The notes: generated by a model from the sequence alone, not told the origin. A stretch of 64,000 nt of DNA from Bog-756 sp963730685 (GCA_963730685.1 CAVSSP010000003.1:248001-312000); one strand, 5' to 3'; counted from the stretch's first letter, positions 45,952 to 54,975 are shown. Numbers and translations: made by a program.

Positions 45952-46573
45952 GTGGCCGTCCCGACCATCGCCCAGCGCGAACGCGGCACCATCAGCGACC
46001 TGTTCGTCGAGCTCGGGCCCGATGCCCCCACCCTCTGTGAAGGGTGGACGACCGCCGATCTGGCGGCGCACCTGGTGGCGCGCGAGCGACGACCCGACAG
46101 TGGACCCGGGCTGGTGTGGTCGCCGCTGGCCGGGTACACCGACGCCGTCCGGCGGTCGGTCAGGGACCGCATGGCGTGGACCGACCTGGTCGACCGGGTG
46201 CGAAGCGGCCCCCCGTGCGCTGCTGCGGCCGTTCGACGACGCCATGAACGCCGTCGAGTTCTTCATCCATGTCGAGGACGTCCGGAGAGCACAGCCGGAG
46301 TGGTCGCCTCGTCCGCTCCCCGAGGAGCTGGCCGACTCGCTGTGGAAGCGGGTGGGCCCGGGCGGGATGGCGAAGCGGGTGGCGGCAACCGTCGAGCTGA
46401 CCTCGGCCGGCCGGGTCCCCAAGGTGCGGGGCCACGGTCCCCGACTGGTCGTCGACGGCGACCCGGGCGAGCTCACCCTCTTCGGAGCCGGCCGCCAGGG
46501 CCGGGCCCTCGTCACCATCACCGGCGACACCGAGCGGGCCGCCCGACTGCGCACCTGCTCGCTCGGTATCTAG
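45952..46573 (+). CDS. TIGR03085-like / maleylpyruvate isomerase N-terminal-family protein, frameshifted
   Basis: About 206 residues. The N-terminus AVPTIAQRERGTISDLFVEL, LCEGWTTADLAAHLVARERR and the later NAVEFFIHVEDVRRAQPEW match the actinobacterial TIGR03085 group of the mycothiol-dependent DinB-like superfamily, in which His residues bind a metal. The frame breaks at the C-run 46209-46214: LVDRVRSGP is in one frame and RALLRPFDDAMNAVEFF in the next. Removing one C rejoins them. It starts 10 bp after the CocE-type gene, on the same strand. The reaction is unknown. Confidence 0.8.
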
Positions 46574-46622
46574 GCTCCGGCGCGGGCCACCGGGTGGCCG
46601 GGCCTCGGGCGCCGGTGGCCGG

Positions 46623-47354
46623 TCACCAGAGGGGGGACCAGCTGCTCGTCCGCAGCAGTCTGCTCTGCCACTGGTCACGTACCTCGAGGCTCTTGGCCAT
46701 GTAGCTGCCGGGCCACGTCGTCGGGTCGTGGTGGGCCGGTCGGCTGAACAGGGCACCCAGCGAGTCGAAGTCCATGATCTTCTGCATCAGGATGGCCTCG
46801 GGTCGGACTCCTGTCCCGTGGGCCACCTCGAAGCACGCCACGATGTCGAGGAGCTTGCGCTCCTCGGGGATCTGGCGCATGTGGAACCAGTACTCGTGGT
46901 CCCACATCTCGATGTAGTCGTCGAGGGGCACCTCGGGCCATCCGGTGTCCATCATGTACAGCGACAGGTCATGGTGGCGGCCGTCGGTGGGCACCGCCGA
47001 CAGGTCGACCGCCTGCAGGGCCGACCAGTAGACCGGCAGGACCAGCTTCCCGTCGACGTCGTGGCGGTAACCGTCGAGCCGATCGGCGAGTTCGGACAGG
47101 TCACCGTGGAGCATCCGCCGTGCCAACGACTCCCATGCCGAGCCGTCGGCCAGGGCGGTGACGGTGACCACCTGGTAGGCCGGGCCGCTTCCCATGGCGT
47201 GGTTCAGGTACCAGGCCAGTCGGGCGCCGTCCGTGGCGGCCAGCGCCGGCATCCACTCCGTGCGGTAGAGGTCCTCGAATTCGGCGGCGTGGCGGCCGAT
47301 CACCCGGTGGGTCTCGACCATGAACACCATGGGGGACGGCGGTGGCGTCGTCAT
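46623..47354 (-). CDS. NIPSNAP/EthD-like alpha-beta barrel protein, copy 2
   Basis: A 243-residue protein that begins VFMVETHRVIGRHAAEFEDL and ends DQWQSRLLRTSSWSPLW. It is clearly a paralogue of the upstream gene, with which it overlaps by 4 bp (ATGA). The N-terminal half (VVTVTALADGSAWESLARRM) looks like a dimeric ferredoxin-like barrel as in NIPSNAP or EthD proteins, which often act as small oxygenases or accessory factors in degradation. The second half is less familiar. I see no catalytic signature. The pair is probably one functional unit, perhaps a heterodimer. Confidence 0.65.
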   Translation of the reverse strand: MTTPPPSPMVFMVETHRVIGRHAAEFEDLYRTEWMPALAATDGARLAWYLNHAMGSGPAYQVVTVTALADGSAWESLARRMLHGDLSELADRLDGYRHDVDGKLVLPVYWSALQAVDLSAVPTDGRHHDLSLYMMDTGWPEVPLDDYIEMWDHEYWFHMRQIPEERKLLDIVACFEVAHGTGVRPEAILMQKIMDFDSLGALFSRPAHHDPTTWPGSYMAKSLEVRDQWQSRLLRTSSWSPLW

Positions 47355-48052
47355 CGGAGCGGTGACCAGGGAGCGGTTCGGAGGAGGTTGCTGTGCCACT
47401 GGTCCCGCAGCGCCAGCGCCTGGTGCATCCACGACCCGGGCCCGGTGAGCCCTTCGGGGATGTCGCTGGTGAGGAGGTCGATCAGCCGGGGGAGGCTCCC
47501 CAGCCTCTGGACCAGCGTCACCTCCGGCGCCCGCCCGGCGCCCGGCATCGTCTGCAGGGCCAGTTCGATGTTCAGGTGGACCTGGGAGCCCTCGGCCCCG
47601 ATCGAAGGGGAGTAGACGTCGCCGGCCGCCGTGATGTAGTCGCGGAGCTTCCCGGGGAACGGCCACATGGTGTCCTCCATGAACATGGTCGGCTCGTGCT
47701 CGACGGGCTCCGTCGGGACGTCGTCCAGTGACCCGATCGACGGTGACCACCCGAGGGGTGCCATCATCCGGGCTCGGGACCGGTGCTGGAGGGTGTCGAG
47801 ATGGCGCGCCCAGGGCTGCAGGTCGCCCCGTGCCACCCGCTCGGCCAGTCTGGCCCAGGCCGCCCCGTCCTCCACCGCGGTGATCGTCACGGCACGGTAG
47901 GAGAGACCGCTGCCGTGGACGAGGTCGAAGTACCACAGGAGCCGGGCGTCCGGTCCGGCGGCCAGCAGGGGCATCCACTCGTCGCGGTAGCTCTCCTCGA
48001 ACCGGTCCGCCCGTTTGCCCACCACCTTGTGGACCTCGTGGATGAAGAGCAC
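47351..48052 (-). CDS. NIPSNAP/EthD-like alpha-beta barrel protein, copy 1
   Basis: A 233-residue paralogue of the downstream gene. The start GTG 48052 has AAGGAGG and normal spacing. Shared features are FIHEVHKVVGKRADRFEESY, RDEWMPLLAAGPDARLLWYF, the RAVTITAVEDGAAWARLAER strand-helix and the C-terminal RDQWHSNLLRTAPWSPLR. The two copies align end to end, so they arose by tandem duplication. They lie divergent from the SnoaL-like gene and near a third barrel protein at 48715-49536. Function unknown. Confidence 0.65.
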   Translation of the reverse strand: MLFIHEVHKVVGKRADRFEESYRDEWMPLLAAGPDARLLWYFDLVHGSGLSYRAVTITAVEDGAAWARLAERVARGDLQPWARHLDTLQHRSRARMMAPLGWSPSIGSLDDVPTEPVEHEPTMFMEDTMWPFPGKLRDYITAAGDVYSPSIGAEGSQVHLNIELALQTMPGAGRAPEVTLVQRLGSLPRLIDLLTSDIPEGLTGPGSWMHQALALRDQWHSNLLRTAPWSPLR

Positions 48053-48147
48053 GGTCCTCCTTTGCGGGCATCGCTCTGTGGGGGTCGGGTCAGCAGCCTA
48101 TGGCCGAGGCGCCCCGGATGCCGGTGCCCTGCCGGCGTCCGATGCAC

Positions 48148-48153
48148 TACCTT
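48148..48153 (+). promoter_or_regulatory. -10 box of a putative leaderless transcript
   Basis: TACCTT followed by 7 nt and then ATG 48161, with no Shine-Dalgarno. This spacing is what leaderless actinobacterial mRNAs show. No good -35 is seen. Confidence 0.4.
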
Positions 48154-48160
48154 CGGCGGT

Positions 48161-48643
48161 ATGGACGAAGGGCTCCAGTTCCTCCTCGACCGGCTCGAGA
48201 TCGATGATCTCCTGGTCCGGTACGCATCGGCCGTCGACGCCCGGGACTGGGACCTGCTCGGGTCGGTGTTCACCGACGACGCCCGCCTGGACTACCGGTC
48301 CGCCGGTGGCATCCGTGGGAGCTTCCCCGAGGTCCGCCGGTGGCTCTCCGAGGTGCTGCCCCTGTTCACCTGGACCCAGCATCTGGTGGTGAACCGATCC
48401 GTCGAGATCGATCCCGGACGGGAGACGGCCCGGTCCCGGTCGACCTTCCACAACCCCAACCAGATGCTGGTGGGCGGCGAGCCGTGGCTCTTCGTGGTCG
48501 GGGGCCACTACCACGACCAGCTGGTCCGGTCCCCGTCAGGATGGCGGATCACGTCGCGGGTCGAAGAGACGCTCTGGTGGGACCATCCCATGCCGGGCCT
48601 GCCGCCGGTTCCCTACCCGCTCGAGGACGACGCCTTCGCGTGA
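48161..48643 (+). CDS. SnoaL-like / NTF2-fold protein
   Basis: A 160-residue protein with the SnoaL_4/NTF2 pattern: LDRLEIDDLLVRYASAVDAR, DWDLLGSVFTDDARLDYR, a helix EVRRWLSEVLPLF, TQHLVVNRSVEID and the last strands FVVGGHYHDQLVRSPSGWRI. Proteins of this fold include polyketide cyclases, small isomerases/dehydratases and ring-hydroxylating-oxygenase beta subunits. No alpha subunit is nearby, so an isomerase or hydratase role is more likely, but it is not demonstrable. A leaderless start is probable. It is divergent from the barrel-protein pair. Confidence 0.8.
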   Translation: MDEGLQFLLDRLEIDDLLVRYASAVDARDWDLLGSVFTDDARLDYRSAGGIRGSFPEVRRWLSEVLPLFTWTQHLVVNRSVEIDPGRETARSRSTFHNPNQMLVGGEPWLFVVGGHYHDQLVRSPSGWRITSRVEETLWWDHPMPGLPPVPYPLEDDAFA

Positions 48644-48714
48644 CCGGCGACCGGGCCCCCCTGGTCCCGGCGCGACACGGTGACCGGACCGTCGGTGCCC
48701 CCGCCGGCACTCGG

Positions 48715-49536
48715 TCACAACTCGTCGACGTAGGTGTCGGTGCCGACGATGGTCCGGAAGAATGGCGCCGCCAGCTGCAGCGTTGCCACTCCTCCCGCCT
48801 CCACGGCATCGGTGTAGGCCCGGACCCGTTCGGCCGCCGCCGCCGTGTCCCCGCCGACGAACAGGAGCTGGACCAGGCGGTCGGCCCCTCCGACCGGTGA
48901 GCCGAGGTCCATGGGGGCGTCCTGGTTCTCCTCGTCCGGCGCCGAGGGGACCCAGGAGGCGGCGATCTCGATGGCGGAGCCGGCGAGCAGGTCGGGGAGG
49001 TACCGGCTCGCCAACCCGGAGTGGAGCTCGGCACCGGAGCCGCCGGCTGCATCCCACCACAGGACGAACAGGCCGTCGTAGCCGTGGTCGAGGGCCAGCT
49101 CGACGGGGACCGGATCGTCGTCGCGGTAGGACGAGCCCACGTACCGGAACGTCGAGGTGTGCACGTGGGTCCGCTCGGTGAATCCCCGCCCGCCGGTGTA
49201 GAGGTCGCGGACCTGGTGGATCGACCAGTCGGCGAAGTGGTCGTGGTGGTGACCCTGTTCCACCCAGTAGATGGCGATGTAGCTGCCCGCATCGGTGGGG
49301 CGGGCCACCGGGCTGTCGGTCGGCCAGCGGAGGTCCTTCAGCGAGCGGGGTGCCACCCAGCGGCTCCCGGCGAACAGCCACGGACCGACCATGCAGCCCC
49401 CGTAGAAGTGGTCGCGCTCGTACCACCGGTTGTAGGCCCGTTCGAACCCCGGGGTCGGCTCGACCAGGGTGAGCAGCATGCTCCCCACCCTGACCGGGTA
49501 GTCCTCGACCCCTCCGGCGTCCAGCGGATATCCCAT
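48715..49536 (-). CDS. hypothetical EthD-like alpha-beta barrel protein
   Basis: A 273-residue protein starting at ATG 49536 (GGAGGGG upstream). The segment MLLTLVEPTPGFERAYNRWY, ERDHFYGGCMVGPWLFAGSR resembles EthD/dimeric barrel proteins. The second half has ELALDHGYDGLFVLWWDAAG and DRLVQLLFVGGDTAAAAERV, suggesting a second barrel repeat. It may be functionally related to the barrel pair at 46.6-48.1 kb but is not an obvious sequence paralogue of them. It converges on the SnoaL-like gene. No reaction is assigned. Confidence 0.6.
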   Translation of the reverse strand: MGYPLDAGGVEDYPVRVGSMLLTLVEPTPGFERAYNRWYERDHFYGGCMVGPWLFAGSRWVAPRSLKDLRWPTDSPVARPTDAGSYIAIYWVEQGHHHDHFADWSIHQVRDLYTGGRGFTERTHVHTSTFRYVGSSYRDDDPVPVELALDHGYDGLFVLWWDAAGGSGAELHSGLASRYLPDLLAGSAIEIAASWVPSAPDEENQDAPMDLGSPVGGADRLVQLLFVGGDTAAAAERVRAYTDAVEAGGVATLQLAAPFFRTIVGTDTYVDEL

Positions 49537-49742
49537 CGTGCTCCCCTCCCGCCCGTGCCGGGGTGCACAGGTCGTCGACGGCGCCCCCGATGGTGCCACG
49601 CGGGCCGGGCCCGCGCCTCGGGCGGCCGGCTCATCGGCCGTGGTTGAATCGTCGGGTGAACGAGACCCCGGCCCGCATCGACGCGGCGACGCCGACCACG
49701 GTCCATCTCGACGTGGCGGGCTGACGGGCGGACCGGGACGCC

Positions 49743-50492
49743 GTGCGCATCCTCCTCGTCTCCGATCTCCACTACTCCCTCCCCCAGTGGGACTGGGTGG
49801 TCGGTGCCGCCCCCCACTACGACCTGGTGGTGGTGGCCGGGGACATGCTCGACATCAGCTCGGTGGTGGCTCCCCATCCCCAGAGCGTGGTGGTGCTCCG
49901 CTACCTCTCGCTCCTCCACGGCGCCGGCCTGGTGGCGGTGGCCTCGGGGAATCACGACCTCACCGGCCCGGACGCCGCCGGGGAGCAGGCGGCCCTGTGG
50001 CTGTCCGAGGCCCGGGCCATGGGCATCCCCACCGACGGCGACTCCCTCGTCGTCGGGGACACCCTGATCACCATCTGTCCGTGGTGGGACGGACCACTCG
50101 GTCGGGAGGTGGTGGACGCCCAGCTGGCCGCGGACGCCGAGCGCCGTCCCCGACGATGGATCTGGGTGTACCACTGGCCCCCGCTCGGCTCGCCCACCTG
50201 TTGGACGGGACGGCGCCACTACGGTGACGCCGATCTGGCCGGGTGGATCGACCGGTACCGGCCCGACGTCGTCCTGGCCGGCCACGTCCACCAGTCCCCG
50301 TTCACCCCCGACGGGTCGTGGGCGGACCGGATCGGTGACACGTGGGTGTTCAACGCCGGGCGTCAGATCGGTCCCGTCCCGTCCCACGTCGTGGTGGACC
50401 CCAGCGAGGATTGGGCGACCTGGACCTCCCTCATGGGCACCGAGGACCTCAAGCTCACCGACGCGGCCGCCCCGGCCCGCACCGTGTTCTGA
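49743..50492 (+). CDS. calcineurin-like metallophosphoesterase
   Basis: A 249-residue phosphoesterase with a complete two-metal site: ILLVSDLHYSLPQW (DxH), VVVAGDMLD (GD), AVASGNHDL (GNHD), a YHWPPLGSP His and VVLAGHVHQSPF (GHVH). The start is GTG 49743. The substrate could be a nucleotide, phosphoprotein or phosphodiester; the sequence does not tell. A 22-codon frame at 49656-49724 lies just upstream but has no support as a gene. The cNMP-domain gene converges on it. Confidence 0.9.
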   Translation: MRILLVSDLHYSLPQWDWVVGAAPHYDLVVVAGDMLDISSVVAPHPQSVVVLRYLSLLHGAGLVAVASGNHDLTGPDAAGEQAALWLSEARAMGIPTDGDSLVVGDTLITICPWWDGPLGREVVDAQLAADAERRPRRWIWVYHWPPLGSPTCWTGRRHYGDADLAGWIDRYRPDVVLAGHVHQSPFTPDGSWADRIGDTWVFNAGRQIGPVPSHVVVDPSEDWATWTSLMGTEDLKLTDAAAPARTVF

Positions 50493-50513
50493 CGGCCGTC
50501 GGGCGCGGGGGCC

Positions 50514-50996
50514 TCAGTATTCGGGATCGGGGTCGCGTGCCGACCCGGTGCGGACGGGAGGGGGGGCATGGCCGGTGATCGTCCCGAGCACCTCGTTCAC
50601 CATGGCCAGCCCGGGTGCATCGCCGTACTGGTGCTCGAGGTCGGCCAGATAGGCGGTCACGTCGGTGAGCCGTCTGGCCAGGCCCACCGCCACCAGGGTG
50701 ATCACCGCCGGGTCGCGCTCGAGGAGGGCCCGGCCGTCGGCGGCGTGCCGGACCCGGCTGGGCGCGGTGGCCCGCACGGTGGCCCAATGGTCGATCCCGA
50801 GGAGGAGTGACACCTCCCCCACGAAGGCGCCGGGATGCGTGACGGTGCCGACGATGGCGTCGCCGTTCCAGACCCCGAGCGATCCCGAGACGAGCACCCA
50901 CAGCCCACCACCGGCGCCGCCTTCGTGGATGACGGTGTCACCCGCCGCCAGCTCGATCTCGGGGAGGTGCGCAGACAGCTCCAGCATGTCGGGCAT
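50514..50996 (-). CDS. cyclic-nucleotide-binding-domain protein (Crp-like sensor domain only)
   Basis: A 160-residue stand-alone cNMP-type beta-roll: LAAGDTVIHEGGAGGGLWVL, VSGSLGVWNGDAIVGTVTHP and the phosphate cassette GAFVGEVSLLLGIDHWATV. The cassette Arg that contacts the cyclic phosphate is absent (DHWATV where RxAT is usual), so cAMP binding is doubtful. The C-terminal helices replace the winged helix of Crp, and no DNA-binding or effector domain is attached. It may be a degenerate sensor. It lies next to, but is not clearly in an operon with, the aldehyde dehydrogenase. Confidence 0.82.
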   Translation of the reverse strand: MPDMLELSAHLPEIELAAGDTVIHEGGAGGGLWVLVSGSLGVWNGDAIVGTVTHPGAFVGEVSLLLGIDHWATVRATAPSRVRHAADGRALLERDPAVITLVAVGLARRLTDVTAYLADLEHQYGDAPGLAMVNEVLGTITGHAPPPVRTGSARDPDPEY

Positions 50997-51071
50997 CGCC
51001 CACCATCGTAGCCAGCCGGCCGGAGAGCGGTGCCGGTGCGGGTGCCGGCCCGAGAGGGGACCCGGTCCGGT

Positions 51072-52460
51072 TCAGGTGCCGGCCGGCGCTCCCACCCATA
51101 CGGCCTGGAGGTTGCAGAACTCCCTGATCCCGTGAGCGGTCAGCTCCCGCCCGTAGCCCGACGCCCTCACCCCGCCGAAGGGGAGCTCAGGGAACGAGGT
51201 CACATTGCCGTTGAAGAACACCATGCCGGCCACGAGCCCGTCCAACAGACGCTTCCGCTCGTCCCCGTCGTCCGTCCAGGCATTGGCACCCAGCCCGAAG
51301 TCGGTGCCGTTGGCCACCTCGATGGCCTCGTCCAGTCCGGCGACGCGGTAGACGGTGGCCACCGGGCCGAACACCTCCTCGGTGTGCACCCGCATCTCGG
51401 GGGTGATCCCGGTGAGCACGGTCGGCGGGTAGTACCAGCCGGGTCCGTCCGGAGCGGTGCCACCACACCGGACCACCGCCCCCTTGGCCACGGCGTCGTC
51501 CACCAGCTCCGTCACGTCCCGGCGCTGCTGCTCCGTTGCCAACGGGCCGACGTCGGTGCCCTCGTCCATCGGATCGCCGACGGTGCGGGCCGCCATCTCC
51601 TCGACGAAGAGCCGCTCGAACTCGTCGGCCACGGCGGCGTGGACGATGAACCGTTTGGCGGCGATGCACGACTGGCCGTTGTTGAGGCAGCGAGCGGTGG
51701 CGGCCACCCCGGCCGCCCTGGACAGGTCGGCGGTGGGCATCACGATGAAGGGATCGCTGCCGCCCAGCTCGAGGACGGACTTCTTGACGGCGTCGCCGGC
51801 GATGGCCGCCACCGAGGAGCCGGCCGGGCCCGAACCGGTCAGGGTGACGGCGGCGACCCGGTCGTCACGGAGGACCGCCTCCACCTGGCCGGAGCCGATG
51901 AGCAGTGTCTGGAACGTTCCCACCGGGAACCCGGCCCGTCGGAACAGCTCCTCCAGGAACAGGGCCGTCTGGGGGACGTTGGAGGCGTGCTTGAGGAGCC
52001 CCACGTTCCCGGCCATCAGGGCGGGGGCGGCGAACCGCATGGCCTGCCAGAGCGGGAAGTTCCAGGGCATCACGGCCAGCACCGGCCCGAGTGGCAGGTA
52101 CCGGGCATACGCGGAGGTCGCCCCCACCGCACCGGCGTCAGCGACCTCGTCGGCCAGGAACCCCTCGGCATGCCGGGCGAAGAAGCGGCAGGCCTTGGCG
52201 CACTTGAGTACCTCCTGGCGTGCGGCCACCAGCGTCTTGCCCATCTCCGTGGTCATCATGTCGGCGATCGGGTCGACCTCGGCGTCGAGGATGTCGGCCG
52301 CCCCCACCATCCACCGGGACCGTTCGGCGAAGGAGGTGTGACGGTAGGAGGCGAAGGCATCGGCGGCGCGGGACAGGCAGCGCTCGATGTCCTCGTCGGT
52401 GAACTCGGTGAAGCGCTTCAGCGTCTGCCCGGTGGCGGGGTTGACGGTGGCGATGGTCAT
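51072..52460 (-). CDS. NAD(P)-dependent aldehyde dehydrogenase (succinate-semialdehyde type)
   Basis: A 462-residue ALDH. The N-terminus IATVNPATGQTLKRFTEFTD matches the GabD1-like class. Motifs are LGPVLAVMPWNFPLWQAMRF, LTGSGPAGSSVAAIAG (cofactor), the catalytic Glu in SVLELGGSDPFIV and the catalytic Cys in LNNGQSCIAAKRFIV. EEVFGPVATVYRV and PFGGVRASGYGREL complete the family pattern. All catalytic residues are present. It oxidises an aldehyde to the acid; succinate semialdehyde is a family-based guess. The GNAT gene is upstream on the same strand. Confidence 0.92.
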   Translation of the reverse strand: MTIATVNPATGQTLKRFTEFTDEDIERCLSRAADAFASYRHTSFAERSRWMVGAADILDAEVDPIADMMTTEMGKTLVAARQEVLKCAKACRFFARHAEGFLADEVADAGAVGATSAYARYLPLGPVLAVMPWNFPLWQAMRFAAPALMAGNVGLLKHASNVPQTALFLEELFRRAGFPVGTFQTLLIGSGQVEAVLRDDRVAAVTLTGSGPAGSSVAAIAGDAVKKSVLELGGSDPFIVMPTADLSRAAGVAATARCLNNGQSCIAAKRFIVHAAVADEFERLFVEEMAARTVGDPMDEGTDVGPLATEQQRRDVTELVDDAVAKGAVVRCGGTAPDGPGWYYPPTVLTGITPEMRVHTEEVFGPVATVYRVAGLDEAIEVANGTDFGLGANAWTDDGDERKRLLDGLVAGMVFFNGNVTSFPELPFGGVRASGYGRELTAHGIREFCNLQAVWVGAPAGT

Positions 52461-52551
52461 GGGGCACCTCGGCAGCTCGGCGGCATTCGACTGGCGGACC
52501 CAGTCTGCCGGGATCGATACCCATCCGCCCACCGTTCCGAACCCGGCGCCC

Positions 52552-53058
52552 TCAAAAGGGCAGGCCCTCCACGTGCAGGTCCGTGGCCGCCACCGACGCG
52601 CCCGTGGCCAGCGCGGTCCAACAGGTGAGCAACGGCATGGCGATCGGCCCGCCCGGTTGGTCGACCGTCACCGTTCCGTCGAACCGGGCCCAGCCGAGGC
52701 GCTCGTAGAACGCCAGCCGGTCGGGACGGCAGAACAACATGCCGATCGGACCCGACCCGGCCATCCTCCCCATGGCCGCCGCGATCAGTCGGGAGCCCGC
52801 TCCCGTCCCACGGTGGCTCCGGTGCACGATGACGCTGCCCAGCCCCACCACGTCGAGAACGGCGCCCGTTCCGGTGTCGGCCCGGGCCCGGGCCCACCCG
52901 GCATGGGCGACGAGGCGGCCCCCGTCCGTGAGGCCAATATGCTCCGTCTTCGGACCCCAGACGATCCCCAGGTGCTCGGTGGCGAAGGGGTCCACCTCCC
53001 CGTCCACGACCTGGCGGTAGTCGTCCGGCCCGAAGTCGGGGAGGTCGATCAGCTCCAC
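52552..53058 (-). CDS. GNAT-family N-acetyltransferase
   Basis: A 168-residue acetyltransferase. The acetyl-CoA pyrophosphate loop is in VIVHRSHRGTGAGSRLIAAA (R/QxxGxG/A form), preceded by the substrate-side strands LVAHAGWARARADTG. FCRPDRLAFYERLGWARFDG forms the last catalytic segment, with the Tyr that protonates the leaving CoA. The substrate is unknown. It is the first gene of a two-gene run with the aldehyde dehydrogenase (91 bp gap) and is divergent from the alpha/beta hydrolase. Confidence 0.88.
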   Translation of the reverse strand: MELIDLPDFGPDDYRQVVDGEVDPFATEHLGIVWGPKTEHIGLTDGGRLVAHAGWARARADTGTGAVLDVVGLGSVIVHRSHRGTGAGSRLIAAAMGRMAGSGPIGMLFCRPDRLAFYERLGWARFDGTVTVDQPGGPIAMPLLTCWTALATGASVAATDLHVEGLPF

Positions 53059-53108
53059 GGACCGTCACCGTAGCCGGGGAGGCGCCCAGACCAGCCGGAG
53101 GAATGACC

Positions 53109-53927
53109 ATGCCGACACTCGAGCTCGACGACGTCACACTGGCCTACGAGGTGGTCGGGGAGGGTGAACCGGTGATGTTGGTGGCCGGCTGCGGTCAGCC
53201 GGCGTCCGCCTTCCACGTCGGCCTGGCCCCGGCCCTGGTCCGGGCGGGCTACCAGGTGATCGTCTTCGACAACCGCGGCGTCCCCCCGACCTCGCTGCCC
53301 CCGGCGCCGTACTCGGTGGCCCAGATGGCCGACGATGCGCTCCACCTGCTCGACCATCTCGGCCTGTCGTCCCCGGTCCGGGTGGCCGGTCACTCGCTCG
53401 GCGGGTGGATCGCCGAGACCCTCGTCGTCGATCATCCCGACCGGGTGCGCGCCGCCGCCCTCATGGGGAGCGCCAACCGTCCGACCTCATGGGAGAAGGC
53501 GGTGACGACGGTGGAGCGGGACCTGGCCGCATCCGACGTCGAGCTGCCCCGCCTGTTCTACGCGCTGGAGACCCTTCGCTACCTTCCCCATCACGATCTC
53601 CAGACCGACCAGGTGGTCGACGGCTGGTTGGAGCTCATCGCCGACCTCGAGGTGTGGCCCAACCCCGGGCGGCTGGGCCAGTACGAGGCGGCCCTGGCGT
53701 GGTCGACCGATCCCGCCCGCACGACGGCGTGGCCGGGTGTCGGCGTTCCGTGCCTGGTGCTGGCATTCGAGACCGACATCGATTCGCCTCCCGCTCTGGC
53801 GCGCCAGGCGGCCGACGCCATCCCGGGAGCGGAGTACGCCGAGATCGCCGGAGCGAGCCACCTCGGGATCTTCACGCACGTCGACCAGGTGGCCGACGTC
53901 CTGATCGACTACTTCTCCCGTCACTGA
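53109..53927 (+). CDS. alpha/beta hydrolase
   Basis: A 272-residue alpha/beta-hydrolase. The oxyanion region is MLVAGCGQPASAF, the nucleophile elbow is VAGHSLGGWIAETLVV (GHSLG), and the acid and His lie in AFETDIDSPPALA and IAGASHLGIFTHVDQV. The ATG at 53109 is preferred to the one at 53103 because GGAGG (53097-53101) is then properly spaced. Its length suits esterase, haloperoxidase-like or lactonase members; the substrate is not deducible. The choloylglycine-hydrolase gene follows 70 bp downstream on the same strand. Confidence 0.9.
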   Translation: MPTLELDDVTLAYEVVGEGEPVMLVAGCGQPASAFHVGLAPALVRAGYQVIVFDNRGVPPTSLPPAPYSVAQMADDALHLLDHLGLSSPVRVAGHSLGGWIAETLVVDHPDRVRAAALMGSANRPTSWEKAVTTVERDLAASDVELPRLFYALETLRYLPHHDLQTDQVVDGWLELIADLEVWPNPGRLGQYEAALAWSTDPARTTAWPGVGVPCLVLAFETDIDSPPALARQAADAIPGAEYAEIAGASHLGIFTHVDQVADVLIDYFSRH

Positions 53928-53997
53928 TCGGCCGTGGCGGGGCGGCCCGGCCGAGCGCCTACGGTGGGTCGGGGCCGGACGATGGAGGTGGTCGTGC

Positions 53998-54975
53998 ATG
54001 TGCACCCGGGTGCTCTACATCGGGCAGGACGGCCTCGTCATCACCGGTCGGTCGTTGGATTGGATGATCCCGACCGGGTCGAACATCTGGGCGCTCCCGG
54101 CCGGCCTGGACCGTCAGGGGGCCGCCGCCACGAACCCGTTCACATGGACGTCGGCGCACGGAAGCGTGATCTCGACGATGTACGACGGCGCCACCCTCGA
54201 CGGGGTGAACGACGCCGGGCTGGGCGCCAACGTGCTGTACCTGGCCGCGGCGGGCTACCCCCGTCGCGACCCTGACGTGCCCGGGCTCAGTGTGGCGGCG
54301 TGGACCCAGTACGCGCTGGACGCCTACCCGTCAGTGGCGGAAGCCGTCGCCGGGCTGGCGGACCCGCCCTTCCAACTGGTCAGTCCGGTGCTCCCGGGGG
54401 GCTACGCGGCCACCGGGCACCTGGCGCTGTCCGATGCGTCGGGGGACTCGGCCATCCTGGAGTACCTGGACGGTTCGCTCGTCGTCCACCACGGGCCCGA
54501 GTACACGGTCATGACCAACGACCCCACCTACGACGAGCAGCTGGCGCTGTGTGTGTACTGGGACGAGGTCGGTGGCAGCGCCATGCTGCCGGGCACCGAG
54601 CGGCCGGCCGATCGCTTCGTCCGGGCCCGCTACTACCTGAACGGGTCGACCTTCAGCGGCGACGCCCAGCGGGGGGTCGCCGAGGTCTTCGCCATCGTGC
54701 GAAACGCGTCGGTGCCCATGATCCAGTCGACCCCGGAAAAGCCCAATGTGGCACCGACGCTGTGGCGAACGGCCATCGACCACCGCTCGCTCACGTACTA
54801 TTGGGAGGCGACGGACCGTCCCAACGTGTTCTGGACCGAGCTCGCCAACCTGGACCTCGGGCCGGGGGCCGCCGTCAAGCGCCTCGAAGCCGAGGGCGGG
54901 CCGGTCCGGTCCGGTGAGGTCTCGGGACAGTTCGTCGCCGCCGACCTGTTCGACTTCCTACCCGAGGTCGCCTGA
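53998..54975 (+). CDS. choloylglycine hydrolase-family protein (Ntn amidase)
   Basis: A 325-residue Ntn-hydrolase. The start MCTRVLYIGQ places the nucleophile Cys at position 2, exposed after Met removal, as in bile-salt hydrolases, penicillin V acylases and related AHL acylases. GRSLDWMIPTGSNIW (catalytic Arg and Asp), TMYDGATLDGVNDAGLGANV and the VMTNDPTYDEQLALC stretch (catalytic Asn) are intact. GGAGG lies upstream of the ATG. The N-acyl amide hydrolysed is unknown; a role in lipid-amide or signal degradation is possible. Confidence 0.92.
   Translation: MCTRVLYIGQDGLVITGRSLDWMIPTGSNIWALPAGLDRQGAAATNPFTWTSAHGSVISTMYDGATLDGVNDAGLGANVLYLAAAGYPRRDPDVPGLSVAAWTQYALDAYPSVAEAVAGLADPPFQLVSPVLPGGYAATGHLALSDASGDSAILEYLDGSLVVHHGPEYTVMTNDPTYDEQLALCVYWDEVGGSAMLPGTERPADRFVRARYYLNGSTFSGDAQRGVAEVFAIVRNASVPMIQSTPEKPNVAPTLWRTAIDHRSLTYYWEATDRPNVFWTELANLDLGPGAAVKRLEAEGGPVRSGEVSGQFVAADLFDFLPEVA

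Noticed and set aside
49656..49724. A 22-codon GTG-initiated frame upstream of the phosphoesterase
   Set aside because: It has no Shine-Dalgarno, no recognisable peptide type, and such short frames are common by chance at this GC content.
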